Shown here: positions 33,653-42,149 of the stretch, one piece after another
Numbering within the stretch: the first letter of the stretch is position 1
Layout of the letters: every line of letters begins with the position of its first letter
DNA from: MA-ANB-1 sp965216445
GTDB lineage: Bacteria; Actinomycetota; Acidimicrobiia; Spongiisociales; ZC4RG35
Reading direction: 5' to 3'
DNA length: 64,000 bases
Assembly: GCA_965216445.1 (NCBI GenBank)
Contig: OZ244166.1
Span: 1,488,001-1,552,000, forward strand
Program-made: the position numbers and the translations under genes
Notes under the pieces: model-generated
Seen by the model: only the letters and a program-made list of their open reading frames with translations
Database searches by the model: none
Told to the model about the DNA's origin: nothing

Positions 33653-34930
33653 CTAGAACTGCTCCTCTTCGGTGCTCCCAGCCAAGGCGAGCGTTGAGGC
33701 GTTTCCTCCTGCCACTGCTTGGCTGACCTTGTCGAAGTAGCCTGCCCCGACCTCCCGTTGGTGTTTGGTTGCGGTGTATCCGTGTTCTTCCATGGCAAAC
33801 TCACGGTTCTGCAGCTCGACATAAGCCGACATGCCACTTTCGCCGTAGCCCCTTGCTAAATCGAACATCGACGCGTTCAGGGCGTGGAAGCCGGCGAGTG
33901 TGATGAACTGGAACCGATATCCCATTGCTCCCAACTCTTTTTGGAATTGGGCGATGGTCGCCTCGTCGAGATGTGCCGACCAGTTGAAGGACGGCGAGCA
34001 GTTGTAGGCCAACATCTTGCCCGGAAACTCAGCGTGAATCGCTTCGGCGAAGGCTCTTGCCTCGTCGAGGTCCGGTTTTGCTGTTTCACACCAGATGAGA
34101 TCCGCGTATGGCGCATAGGCGAGACCGCGTGCGATCGCCGACTCGAGTCCGTTTCGCACGTGGAAGAACCCTTCCGGCGTCCGCTCCCCTGTCGTGAAAT
34201 CTCGGTCACGCGGGTCGACGTCCGAGGTCAGGAGAGTGGCTGCATTTGCATCCGTGCGGGCAACGATGATAGTCGGCACACCCATGACATCGGCCGCCAG
34301 CCTCGCTGCGGAAAGAGTCCTGATGTGTTGGCTGGTGGGAACGAGAACCTTGCCTCCCATATGGCCGCACTTCTTCTCCGCGGCCAGCTGGTCTTCGAAG
34401 TGGACACCAGCGGCTCCTGCCTGGATGAACGCCTTGGTCAGTTCGAAAACGTTGAGAGCTCCACCGAAACCCGCTTCTCCGTCAGCGACGATCGGTGCGA
34501 ACCAGTCGATCGAGTCGTCCCCTTCGGCCCAGTGAATCTGGTCGGCACGGCGTAATGCGTTGTTGATCCGCTTCACAAGTGCCGGAGCCGAGTCGGCTGG
34601 ATAGAGAGACTGGTCGGGATAGACCTCACCTGCGAGGTTGCCGTCACCAGCGACTTGCCAACCCGACAAGTAGATCGCCTTTAGACCAGCCTTGACCATT
34701 TGCGTGGCTTGCCCACCGCTCAGGGCACCAAGCGCGTTGACATAGTCTTCGGACGCGAGAAGGTCCCATAGCTTCTCCGCCATCCGGTGTGCCAGAGTGT
34801 GCTGTTCACGAATGCTCCCGCGGAGTGCGACCACGTCGTCCGCGGTGTAATCCCGGGTGATTCCGGTCCAGCGTTGATTGTCCGCCCAGTCCTGCTGAAG
34901 TCGCCTTGCTTCTTCTGTGTGACCGACCAT
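33653..34930 (-). CDS. aceA: Isocitrate lyase
   Basis: 425 aa enzyme splitting isocitrate to glyoxylate and succinate, first step of the glyoxylate shunt for growth on acetate or fatty acids. The catalytic loop KKCGHMGGKVLVPTSQHI carries the active-site Cys; also YIVARTDAN-like VARTDANAATLL, and the C-terminal SPSFNWSAHLD. Full length for the actinobacterial type. It follows malate synthase by 21 bases, so both are expressed from the same promoter controlled in the aceB/ramB intergenic region. Confidence 0.97.
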   Translation of the reverse strand: MVGHTEEARRLQQDWADNQRWTGITRDYTADDVVALRGSIREQHTLAHRMAEKLWDLLASEDYVNALGALSGGQATQMVKAGLKAIYLSGWQVAGDGNLAGEVYPDQSLYPADSAPALVKRINNALRRADQIHWAEGDDSIDWFAPIVADGEAGFGGALNVFELTKAFIQAGAAGVHFEDQLAAEKKCGHMGGKVLVPTSQHIRTLSAARLAADVMGVPTIIVARTDANAATLLTSDVDPRDRDFTTGERTPEGFFHVRNGLESAIARGLAYAPYADLIWCETAKPDLDEARAFAEAIHAEFPGKMLAYNCSPSFNWSAHLDEATIAQFQKELGAMGYRFQFITLAGFHALNASMFDLARGYGESGMSAYVELQNREFAMEEHGYTATKHQREVGAGYFDKVSQAVAGGNASTLALAGSTEEEQF

Positions 34931-34951
34931 TCTTTTTCCTCCTCGTATGGG

Positions 34952-36511
34952 CTAGTTGATCATTTCGTAGGCTGGAAGAGTCAGGAATTCGACGAATCCA
35001 TCACTCAAAGCGACATCCTCAAACACCTTGCGAGCCTCATTGAGCCGCCCGGCTCTCTCGGGGCTTTCGGACTCGAACTGATGAACAAATTCGCTGGCGA
35101 TGGAACGCACCAGTGATTCCGTGACGGGCACTCCCTCTTGGGTGACAGCCTCGTGGTAGACCCACTGCCAGATTTGTGATCTCGAGATCTCTGCTGTCGC
35201 AACGTCTTCCATCAGATTATGGATTCCCACAGCCCCAGATCCGTCGAGCCAGGCGGCCAGATAGCGGATTCCAACCTCAACATTCTTCCGGACTCCCTCC
35301 AGGGTGATCGCACCAGGAACGTCCATATCGAGCAGCTGCGACGCGACAATTCCGGGACCTGGCTCGTGCCGCCCGATCTGATTTGGCCTCTCGCCAAGCA
35401 CCTGATCGAAACACTCCATCGCCACCGGAACCAGGTCCGGGTGCGCCACCCATGTTCCGTCGCACCCTGCTTCCGCCTCTCTCATCTTGTCTTCTGTCAC
35501 CGCAGCGATGGCCGCTCTCGTTACCTCCGCGTCTCTTCGGTTGGGAATGAAAGCGGCCATCCCCCCTATCGCATGGGCGCCCCTTGTGTGACATGTATCG
35601 ACCATCAGCTCTGTGTAAGCCTTCATGAAGGGAACCGTCATCGTGACCTGGCCGCGATCCGGCAGTACGAACTTGCGATCCTCTCGAAACTTCTTGATGA
35701 CCGAGAAGATGTAGTCCCATCTGCCGGCGTTGAGGCCGGCCGAGTGCTCTCGAAGCTCGTAGATGATTTCGTCCATCTCAAAGGCAGCAAGGATTGTTTC
35801 GATCAGGACTGTGGCTTTGACTGTCCCGCGCTCCATGCCCAGCCGGTCCTGACTCCACACGAACACATCGTTCCACAGCCTCGCCTCCAGGTGGGACTCG
35901 AGTTTGGCTAGGTAGACGTAGGGTCCGGTCCCTGCTGCGATGGCGGCGCGACCACCGTGGAAGATGTAGAGACCGAAGTCGAACAACGAAGCCGACATCG
36001 GTTGTCCGTCAACGAGGAAGTGCTTCTCCTCGAGATGCCAACCCCTGGGCCGCACTGTGATCGTCGCCAGTTGATCTCCGAGTCGGTAGCTCTTGGTCTC
36101 GGTGTCCATCTTCAATTCACGCCGGTAGGCGTCGACCAGGTTTGCCTGTCCCTCGATGAGGTTGGACCAAGTCGGTGAGTTGGCATCTTCGAAGTCAGCC
36201 ATGAAGACCTTGGCTCCCGAGTTGAGGGCGTTGATCATCATCTTCTTGTCGGTAGGTCCGGTGATCTCGACTCGTCGGTCTTGAAGGTCCGAGGGAACGG
36301 GTGCGATCTTCCAGTCCGACTTTCGAATCTCGGCGGTTTCATCGAGGAAGTCCGGATAGTGACCATTGCCAATGGCTAGTTGTCTCCCCTGGCGGGCCGC
36401 CAGGAGCTGGCCCCGCCGCCAGCCAAATTCACGCTCCATATCGGTGAGGAAGGCAACTGCGTCGGGTGTCAGAATCCGTCGTTCTTCTGCTGAGTCACGG
36501 AATTGGGTCAT
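34952..36511 (-). CDS. aceB: Malate synthase A
   Basis: 519 aa enzyme condensing glyoxylate and acetyl-CoA to malate. Signatures are KVFMADFEDANSPTW, RPRGWHLEEKHFLVDG and the MGGMAAFIPNR block; the size matches the A isoform (about 530 aa), not the 720-aa G isoform. The ATG at 36511 lacks a Shine-Dalgarno sequence: the upstream bases are AT-rich (TACTATTT), so a very short leader is possible. It is divergent from the RamB-like regulator and followed by aceA. Confidence 0.95.
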   Translation of the reverse strand: MTQFRDSAEERRILTPDAVAFLTDMEREFGWRRGQLLAARQGRQLAIGNGHYPDFLDETAEIRKSDWKIAPVPSDLQDRRVEITGPTDKKMMINALNSGAKVFMADFEDANSPTWSNLIEGQANLVDAYRRELKMDTETKSYRLGDQLATITVRPRGWHLEEKHFLVDGQPMSASLFDFGLYIFHGGRAAIAAGTGPYVYLAKLESHLEARLWNDVFVWSQDRLGMERGTVKATVLIETILAAFEMDEIIYELREHSAGLNAGRWDYIFSVIKKFREDRKFVLPDRGQVTMTVPFMKAYTELMVDTCHTRGAHAIGGMAAFIPNRRDAEVTRAAIAAVTEDKMREAEAGCDGTWVAHPDLVPVAMECFDQVLGERPNQIGRHEPGPGIVASQLLDMDVPGAITLEGVRKNVEVGIRYLAAWLDGSGAVGIHNLMEDVATAEISRSQIWQWVYHEAVTQEGVPVTESLVRSIASEFVHQFESESPERAGRLNEARKVFEDVALSDGFVEFLTLPAYEMIN

Positions 36512-36518
36512 AAATAGT

Positions 36519-36555
36519 ATTGTTCTTTATCATCGTGAACAATCGAGAACGGTTC
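36519..36555. promoter_or_regulatory. Dyads in the aceB / ramB-like divergent promoter
   Basis: ATTGTTC (36519-36525) and GAACAAT (36537-36543) form a 7-bp inverted repeat with an 11-base spacer; GAAC-G-GTTC (36547-36555) adds a second small palindrome, its GAAC 10 bases after the previous GAAC. The repeats overlap the aceB promoter and are candidate sites for the divergent regulator. Confidence 0.55.
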
Positions 36556-36593
36556 AGAAGATAAAATCATCCGTTCTTGCGTTAGGAGTAGAT

Positions 36594-38039
36594 ATGACCG
36601 ATTCTCCCCGACTGGATCCACTGGTGTTGGGACGACGACTCCGCCACTTCCGCAACGAGGCCGGCATGACCTTGGATGATTTGGGCGAAAAAGTCGGCAA
36701 GACGGGGCCATACCTCTCGCTGCTCGAGAATGGAAAGAAGCAGCCCAAGCTCGCTTTGGTCCTCGATTTGGCCGAGGCCCTGGGAGTTGAGTTGCAACAG
36801 TTGCTCGACCCGACTCCTCCCAGCTACCGCGACCAACTCGAGATCCGATTGATGCGTTTCCAAGCGTCGTCTCTTTTCGAGTCGCTTGACCTTCCACGGA
36901 TTCGACCCTCGGCACGTCTTGACGACAAAACCCTCTCGCATGTCGTTGGAATGCAGGCCGCTCTGCAAGAACGATCCGGGCTTGGGTCGGCCAGCAGTGA
37001 GGAGATTCGGAGAGCCAACGGCGAGATCGCGGTTTGGGTCCAAAACGAGAACGGGTATCTGGACCACATCGAGGAATCAGCTTCCCTGGCTTTGGAGACA
37101 GCCGGCTATGCCGGGGCCGGCCCGCTCACGTCACGAAATCTCATCGATCTCACGGCTCGGACCGGATTTGAGATTCTCCCGATCGAGGACATGCCCTCCT
37201 TCGCCCGTTCCCTGGTTGATTTGGAAAACCGACGTATCTACATCGCACAGAGAAATGAGCTCCGGACTCGACAAGCCCGAAAGGCGATACTGCAAACCCT
37301 GGCCTCCTTTTTGCTTGAACACGAGCGTGAACCCGATCTACCTACTTTCCTCCGCCAGCGAGTCGAAACCGCCTACTTTGCTGCCGCTGTCCTGGTTCCC
37401 GAGACAGCCGCGATTCCCGGCTTGACCGATGCGAAGGCGAATCACGACATCAATGCCGAGGACATCAAGGAATCCTTCTACGTCTCATACGAAATGGCCG
37501 CGTGGCGTATCGCCAACCTGTTCACCAAACACTTCGACAAACAGTGCCACCTGATCGTCAGTGACCCCCTGGGCAGCATCGTCAAGGGGTATTCCAATGA
37601 TGGCGCTCCCGTCCGGCGGGACCAATACGGTGGTATGGAAACCCAGAAGCTGTGTGAGCGTTGGGGGTCCCGAGTCACATTTCGGTCCGCCGACAGATTT
37701 GCAATTCACCACCAGTACACCGATACCCCGGCGGGTACCTACTTCTGTACAACCCACATCGAAACCGGTCGTGAACCGGCCCACGCCATAACGTTCGGTG
37801 TCCCTTTCAAAGACGCCAAGTGGTTCCGAGGACGCGAAAGCGACAACCGCTCCGTGTCCACCTGCCCGAATCCGTCATGTTGTCGGGTGCCGCCAGCGTC
37901 ACTCTCTTCCAAATGGGAGGACAAGGTGGTTGTGTCGGCTCGAAGCCAGGAGCGAATACTCGGTCTCCTCGCCCCGGACCCCTACCCAGAACTCAACTTG
38001 ACCGAAGTGCTGTCGGTTGTGGATCGACATTCCGAATAG
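36594..38039 (+). CDS. RamB-like XRE-family regulator with ImmA/IrrE-type domain
   Basis: 481 aa from ATG 36594, preceded by AGGAG; the frame's upstream extension is antisense to aceB. The N-terminal helix-turn-helix is MTLDDLGEKVGKTGPYLSLLENGKKQPKL. The central region resembles the IrrE/ImmA-like part of short-chain fatty-acyl regulators (ScfR/RamB), and the C-terminal DUF2083-type part contains SVSTCPNPSCCRVP with three cysteines. In Corynebacterium RamB controls aceA, aceB and acetate activation; the divergent position here supports the same role. No clear HExxH is seen in the central part, so protease activity is not assumed. Confidence 0.85.
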   Translation: MTDSPRLDPLVLGRRLRHFRNEAGMTLDDLGEKVGKTGPYLSLLENGKKQPKLALVLDLAEALGVELQQLLDPTPPSYRDQLEIRLMRFQASSLFESLDLPRIRPSARLDDKTLSHVVGMQAALQERSGLGSASSEEIRRANGEIAVWVQNENGYLDHIEESASLALETAGYAGAGPLTSRNLIDLTARTGFEILPIEDMPSFARSLVDLENRRIYIAQRNELRTRQARKAILQTLASFLLEHEREPDLPTFLRQRVETAYFAAAVLVPETAAIPGLTDAKANHDINAEDIKESFYVSYEMAAWRIANLFTKHFDKQCHLIVSDPLGSIVKGYSNDGAPVRRDQYGGMETQKLCERWGSRVTFRSADRFAIHHQYTDTPAGTYFCTTHIETGREPAHAITFGVPFKDAKWFRGRESDNRSVSTCPNPSCCRVPPASLSSKWEDKVVVSARSQERILGLLAPDPYPELNLTEVLSVVDRHSE

Positions 38040-38042
38040 CCA

Positions 38043-38732
38043 CTAGCCCAAAGCAGCGTCCACAATCGCCGAACAGTGAATTCGGGTGGTGTCGAATCCG
38101 GGGATTCGCCCGTCGTCTTCGTCGAGGATCAGACCTAGCTCAGTACAACCAAGGATTACAGCCTCCGCACCTTTGTCGGCCGAGGCGTCGATGATGTCGA
38201 CGAGGGTACGATGCGAGCCATCGTCGATCTCCCCAAAGACCAACTCCTCAAAGATGATCCGATGAACCTCCGCCCGATCTGATTCACCTGGAATCATGCA
38301 ACTGATTCCGTTTGATTGCATACGATCGACATAGAAACCGCCGGACATCGTGAAGTCGGTACCCAGCAGCAGGACGTCATCCAAACCTGCATCCTGAATC
38401 CGATGGGCGGTGACGTCAATGATGTTCACCACCGGCGTGTCCACTGCGGCTTCGATCAGATCCGCATACCGATTCACTGTGTTGGATGCGATCGCCAGGA
38501 GCTCGGCGCCGGCCGCAACTAGCTCTTTCCCAGCCCCCACCATCGTCGATGCCTCCCAGTCGTCGTCACCCCGTTTCTGAGCTCGATGGTGATGCTCGAA
38601 GTCGCCGGACCAGATTCGAAGATCGGCACTGTGATGGCCACCCAGCCGAGAAGTAACATCTTCGTTGATGAGCTTGTAGTAGCTGACCGTGGATTGCCAG
38701 CTCATACCTCCGAGGATGCCGACAGTCTTCAA
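38043..38732 (-). CDS. Aspartate/glutamate racemase family protein
   Basis: 229 aa with the family opening KTVGILGGMSWQSTVSYY. The second catalytic cysteine is in ILGCTELGL. The first, normally in a CNT motif, is replaced: the segment reads AIASNTVNRYAD, Ser for Cys. A single-cysteine enzyme may racemise a restricted set of substrates or act differently, so the activity is uncertain. The start is a TTG overlapping the S10 peptidase stop as TTGA. Last gene of the run beginning with the 2-oxoacid dehydrogenase genes. Confidence 0.82.
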   Translation of the reverse strand: MKTVGILGGMSWQSTVSYYKLINEDVTSRLGGHHSADLRIWSGDFEHHHRAQKRGDDDWEASTMVGAGKELVAAGAELLAIASNTVNRYADLIEAAVDTPVVNIIDVTAHRIQDAGLDDVLLLGTDFTMSGGFYVDRMQSNGISCMIPGESDRAEVHRIIFEELVFGEIDDGSHRTLVDIIDASADKGAEAVILGCTELGLILDEDDGRIPGFDTTRIHCSAIVDAALG

Positions 38733-40213
38733 TGGCTCCCTCTTATGAACGTTCTCATATCGGTCGCGAGCTGTTGCAGCGACGGTTTGTGCACGTACAT
38801 CATGTGACCGGCGTCGTAGTATTTCATTTCGATGTTCTCCCGAATGTCCGGGTGCAGACCCATATGACTGAAGGTGTACTCACACGCCATGTGGGGAGTG
38901 GCCAAGTCGTAATAGCCGTTGGCAACAAAAACCTTCATCGCCTGTGACTTCGACATCACATCCCGGAGGTTTTCCGACGTTTCGACATATCGATTCTTGA
39001 AGTCTTCGTAATCCCAGCTCTCGTTGATCTCCATCGAGAGAATCTCATAGAAATCCTCAGATTCGAAGCCCAGCTCGGTCCTCAAGTAGGCGTTCAAGGC
39101 TGACGCCATAGGGCCTGTCGTGAGATTCGCGGCCGGATCAGACTCGATGTTGTCACCGTCGAGAACACGGTCGTATCCGGTGTAGCGTGAGTCGAGTCGG
39201 CCCACCGTTTTTCCTTGAGAGCGTAGGAGCTCCTTGCAGAATCGCATGATGTGGATCCGCATGTCGTAGCGATCGACATAGTCGACTGGTAGTCCGGTGT
39301 ACTCGGCCACCTTCTTCACAGTCCGGTTCCGCTCTGTAGCTGAAATCTGATCACCAAGCGCTAACGCAGACCAGTAGGGGCCCAGAGCGAATTTCTCTAC
39401 CTCATCGAGGAACTCGCGGAGCTTCTTTTCTTGATGCTTCTTGGGTAGGACACCGTGGTACCAAGCGGTGGCAGCGTAAGTCGGTAGATGGGTCATGTAA
39501 GGGAGGTCGTTGCCACGATGGAACAGATAGCCGGCCTTGCTTTCCATGGCGATGGTTTGGAAGCTCATCGCCACCGAAATCAAGAGAACTCCGTTCAGCT
39601 GGAGACCGTGCTTATCGAAGAGGTTCGCCGCGATCGCAGCACCCCTCGTGGTCCCGTAACTCTCGCCGGCGAGATAGACCGGTGACGCCCAGCGACCGTT
39701 TCGATTCAGGTACGAGACGATGAAGTCAGAGAACGCTTCTATGTCCTTGGAGAAGTGGTGATACTCCTTTTCTTTCTCCTTCGGCACAGCTCGGGACAAA
39801 CCGGTGCCGATTGCGTCTATGTGCACAACATCGGCGATATCGAGAATCGAGTGCACATTGTCGACGAGACGGCCTGGAACCCCCACGGGGAATCCATCGG
39901 CGTCGAACTCGACTCGTTTCGGACCGAAAAGCCCGAGATGCAGCCAGACTGTCGATGACCCTGGCCCCCCGTTGAATGCAAAGACCAGGGGACGCCCGGC
40001 TGCTTCGGCACCGACCTTCGTGTATGCCACGTAGAAGAAGACGGCTTTCTTGTCGTCGTCTCGTTCGATCACCTGGGTCGCCGCAGTGGCGTTGTAAGCG
40101 ACCTTGACACCGTTGAACTCGCCACTGAGTGTCTTGGAGACACTCTTCTCTTCGACCTCGGGGGCGTCGGATGAGATGTCTTGAGGGTCTTCGACGGTTT
40201 CGTTCTCGCTCAT
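38729..40213 (-). CDS. Serine carboxypeptidase-like protein (peptidase family S10)
   Basis: 494 aa. The substrate loop is FNGGPGSSTVWLHLG and the nucleophile lies in AGESYGTTR. A catalytic Asp is in GYYDLATPH and the His in DAGHMMYVHKP. No signal peptide is visible, since residues 1-35 are acidic and polar, so it is probably cytoplasmic or exported by another route. Its length matches bacterial S10 proteins. It starts 42 bases after the AhpD-like selenoprotein gene and overlaps the racemase. Confidence 0.9.
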   Translation of the reverse strand: MSENETVEDPQDISSDAPEVEEKSVSKTLSGEFNGVKVAYNATAATQVIERDDDKKAVFFYVAYTKVGAEAAGRPLVFAFNGGPGSSTVWLHLGLFGPKRVEFDADGFPVGVPGRLVDNVHSILDIADVVHIDAIGTGLSRAVPKEKEKEYHHFSKDIEAFSDFIVSYLNRNGRWASPVYLAGESYGTTRGAAIAANLFDKHGLQLNGVLLISVAMSFQTIAMESKAGYLFHRGNDLPYMTHLPTYAATAWYHGVLPKKHQEKKLREFLDEVEKFALGPYWSALALGDQISATERNRTVKKVAEYTGLPVDYVDRYDMRIHIMRFCKELLRSQGKTVGRLDSRYTGYDRVLDGDNIESDPAANLTTGPMASALNAYLRTELGFESEDFYEILSMEINESWDYEDFKNRYVETSENLRDVMSKSQAMKVFVANGYYDLATPHMACEYTFSHMGLHPDIRENIEMKYYDAGHMMYVHKPSLQQLATDMRTFIRGSH

Positions 40214-40255
40214 GCTTGTCGAGGCTAGTGGCGGGCCGAGCGAATGAGTTCGGGG

Positions 40256-40822
40256 CTATTCAGGACGAACTCGACCGTTTGGCTCGATCCAAGCCTCGAC
40301 GTCTATGCCAAGACCCTCCGCAATCCGGTTGATGTAGTTGAAATAGGCAACCACCTGAACACAACTGGAGATACCGACGTCGTCGAACCCTGCGGCCCGA
40401 AGTCGGTCTGTGTCGGCAGCAGTCACCGATGAAGGTTCCACTGTCAGCTTGACCGCAAACTCGGCGAGAGCCAACGTGGCTTCGTCCAGGCCAGCGGATC
40501 GCCACTCGACCGCAATCCTATCTACTAGTTCTTCGTCTTCGATCTCAGCCCGGAGATCGTGCAGGTGAGCCCTTGTTCAGTACTCACACTCGTTGATTTG
40601 CGACGTGACGACAGCAAGAAACTCGCGCTGCCATCTGCTCAGTGGCGACTCACCGAACATCACTGACCCGTATAGGCGCATCGAGTCGCGCATGACCTCC
40701 GGCAACTGGCTCTGAATCGAAACAATGTTCCACAGACGATCCGCTCGCAGATACCCTTTTTGGTATTCACGCCGAACGATGCCGGTGCTTTCCTCATACG
40801 GGATGACGTGGACGTGAGGCAT
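40256..40822 (-). CDS. AhpD-family peroxidase-related selenoprotein (in-frame TGA read as selenocysteine)
   Basis: 188 residues if the TGA at 40577-40579 is read through. Before it: MPHVHVIPYEESTG..REFLAVVTSQINECEY; after it, in frame: TRAHLHDLRAEIED..AVEWRSAGL..VQVVAYFNYINRIAEG, all typical of one AhpD-like/TIGR01926 protein. The TGA replaces the second Cys of CxxC. The catalytic set Glu67, Cys79, Sec82, His86 has the same spacing (12, 3, 4) as Glu118, Cys130, Cys133, His137 of M. tuberculosis AhpD. A hairpin with a 7-bp stem starts 17 nt after the TGA. TGA serves as a normal stop in neighbouring genes. The ATG follows the E2 stop by one base, and lipoyl-E2 is the known reductant of AhpD. 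Without Sec insertion only an 81-aa fragment would form. Confidence 0.85.
40540..40559 (-). promoter_or_regulatory. Putative bacterial SECIS element
   Basis: On the mRNA strand CGATCTC-CGGGCT-GAGATCG forms a perfect 7-bp stem with a 6-nt loop whose second base is G. The loop begins 24 nt after the TGA, within the 16-37 nt range usual for bacterial SECIS elements. Confidence 0.75.
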
Positions 40823-40823
40823 A

Positions 40824-42149
40824 TCAGCTTGCCAAGAACAACGCCGGCTCTTCGAGGTTCTCCATCAACAATGCCATAAACCGTCGGCCCTGACCCCCAT
40901 CCACCACACGGTGGTCGTAGGAAAGTGACAACGGCATTACAGGGGTGATCACCAAGTCTCCCTCGCTGTCGACAATGGGCTTCTCCTTGGCTCGCCCGAC
41001 CGAGAGAATCGCGGTGGTCCCGTACGGAACTATGGGAGTTCCGTGGCCACCTCCGACTGCCCCGATGTTCGAAACAGTGAAAGTCTGGCCGGTCAACTCA
41101 TCGGGTGTGAGCGATCTCTCTTTGGCGCCTTCGCCCAGCCTCACCACCTCAGATGCCAGATCCAAGACAGACTTGGAGCCCGCGTCTTCGATCACGGCGA
41201 CAAGCAGACCGTCAGGTGTGTCCACGGCTATCCCGATATCCCGGGACGTGTGAACTATCAAATCTTCGCCGTCAACCGAGGCATTGAACTCGGGGAAAGC
41301 ATCCAACGCGGGGAGGACTGCCTTGACAACCAACGCTTCGATCGGAATCTTGACGTCGTGACGAGCAGCCAAAGCAGATCTCACCTCGAGCAGTCGCGCT
41401 GCGTCAACGTCATCGAAGGTGGTGACATGGGGAATTTCATTCCAGCTGTTGACCATGTTCGCGGCGATGGTGCGACGCAATCGGCTCATTCGTTGACGCT
41501 CGTCGCCGCCCGGAACTGGAGCCTGGGATGTGACCGTCGGCGTTGGTTCGTGGTCAACCGTCGGGGTGACTGCGGGCGGTTCATCCGCGACCCTGACAGC
41601 AGCCAATACGTCTTCGCGTGTGATCCGACCTCCTGGCCCGCTGCCCTGCACCGTCGTCAGGTCCACACCGTTGTCGCGTGCGAGTTTGCGCACGATGGGT
41701 AGGGCTTTGACCGAACTCCCCGATGCTGCTGGTGTCGCGGCACGCGGCTCCAAGACTTCGGCATCCTCGTTGAGCGTGCCGACGATGGGAGCAGCCGTCT
41801 CCCCGATCGGTCTGGAGTCCACAACTTCGAATTCGGCTGTTTCGACGTCTTGGGTGAGATCGTCTTGAGCATGCCCGCCTTCAGGTTCTTGGGCATCTGG
41901 GACCTCGGATTCAGCGTCTCCAACAACCAACAACACGGCACCAACTTCAAGCACTTCGCCCGGAGCCCCACCATGACGCAACACAGTCCCGGCGTACGGC
42001 GACGGAATCTCGACGACAGCCTTGTCCGTCTCAACTTCCACAACGGGCTGATCTGCGGCGACGTAGTCACCTTCGGCAACCAACCACCGCACGATCTCGG
42101 CCTCGGTTAGTCCTTCACCGATATCGGGAAGTCTGAACTCTTGAGCCAC
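40824..42149 (-). CDS. 2-oxoacid dehydrogenase complex E2 (dihydrolipoamide acyltransferase)
   Basis: 441 aa. There is one N-terminal lipoyl domain with the lipoylated Lys43 in ETDKAVVEIPSP, an acidic linker, a peripheral subunit-binding domain (VRKLARDNGVDLTTVQGSGPGGR, about residues 145-180) and a catalytic core ending with SYDHRVVDGGQG (His and Asp of the acyltransferase). It moves acyl groups from E1 to CoA. The substrate (pyruvate or branched-chain 2-oxoacids) cannot be fixed. It follows E1-beta with no gap and is followed one base later by the AhpD-like gene. No E3 (lipoamide dehydrogenase) is in the window. Confidence 0.95.
   Translation of the reverse strand: MAQEFRLPDIGEGLTEAEIVRWLVAEGDYVAADQPVVEVETDKAVVEIPSPYAGTVLRHGGAPGEVLEVGAVLLVVGDAESEVPDAQEPEGGHAQDDLTQDVETAEFEVVDSRPIGETAAPIVGTLNEDAEVLEPRAATPAASGSSVKALPIVRKLARDNGVDLTTVQGSGPGGRITREDVLAAVRVADEPPAVTPTVDHEPTPTVTSQAPVPGGDERQRMSRLRRTIAANMVNSWNEIPHVTTFDDVDAARLLEVRSALAARHDVKIPIEALVVKAVLPALDAFPEFNASVDGEDLIVHTSRDIGIAVDTPDGLLVAVIEDAGSKSVLDLASEVVRLGEGAKERSLTPDELTGQTFTVSNIGAVGGGHGTPIVPYGTTAILSVGRAKEKPIVDSEGDLVITPVMPLSLSYDHRVVDGGQGRRFMALLMENLEEPALFLAS

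Noticed and set aside
36547..36555. LexA box at GAACGGTTC upstream of the RamB-like gene
   Set aside because: The half-sites are one base apart instead of four, so it does not match CGAAC-N4-GTTCG.
36366..36593. Longer N-terminus of the RamB-like regulator
   Set aside because: It is antisense to aceB and contains no conserved sequence; the helix-turn-helix begins right after ATG 36594, which has AGGAG upstream.
40256..40474. Two separate small genes, or a pseudogene broken by a stop, at 40256-40822
   Set aside because: The halves are in the same frame, both are conserved in sequence type, and the stop is TGA exactly at a catalytic Cys with a SECIS-like hairpin, so one recoded gene explains the data better.
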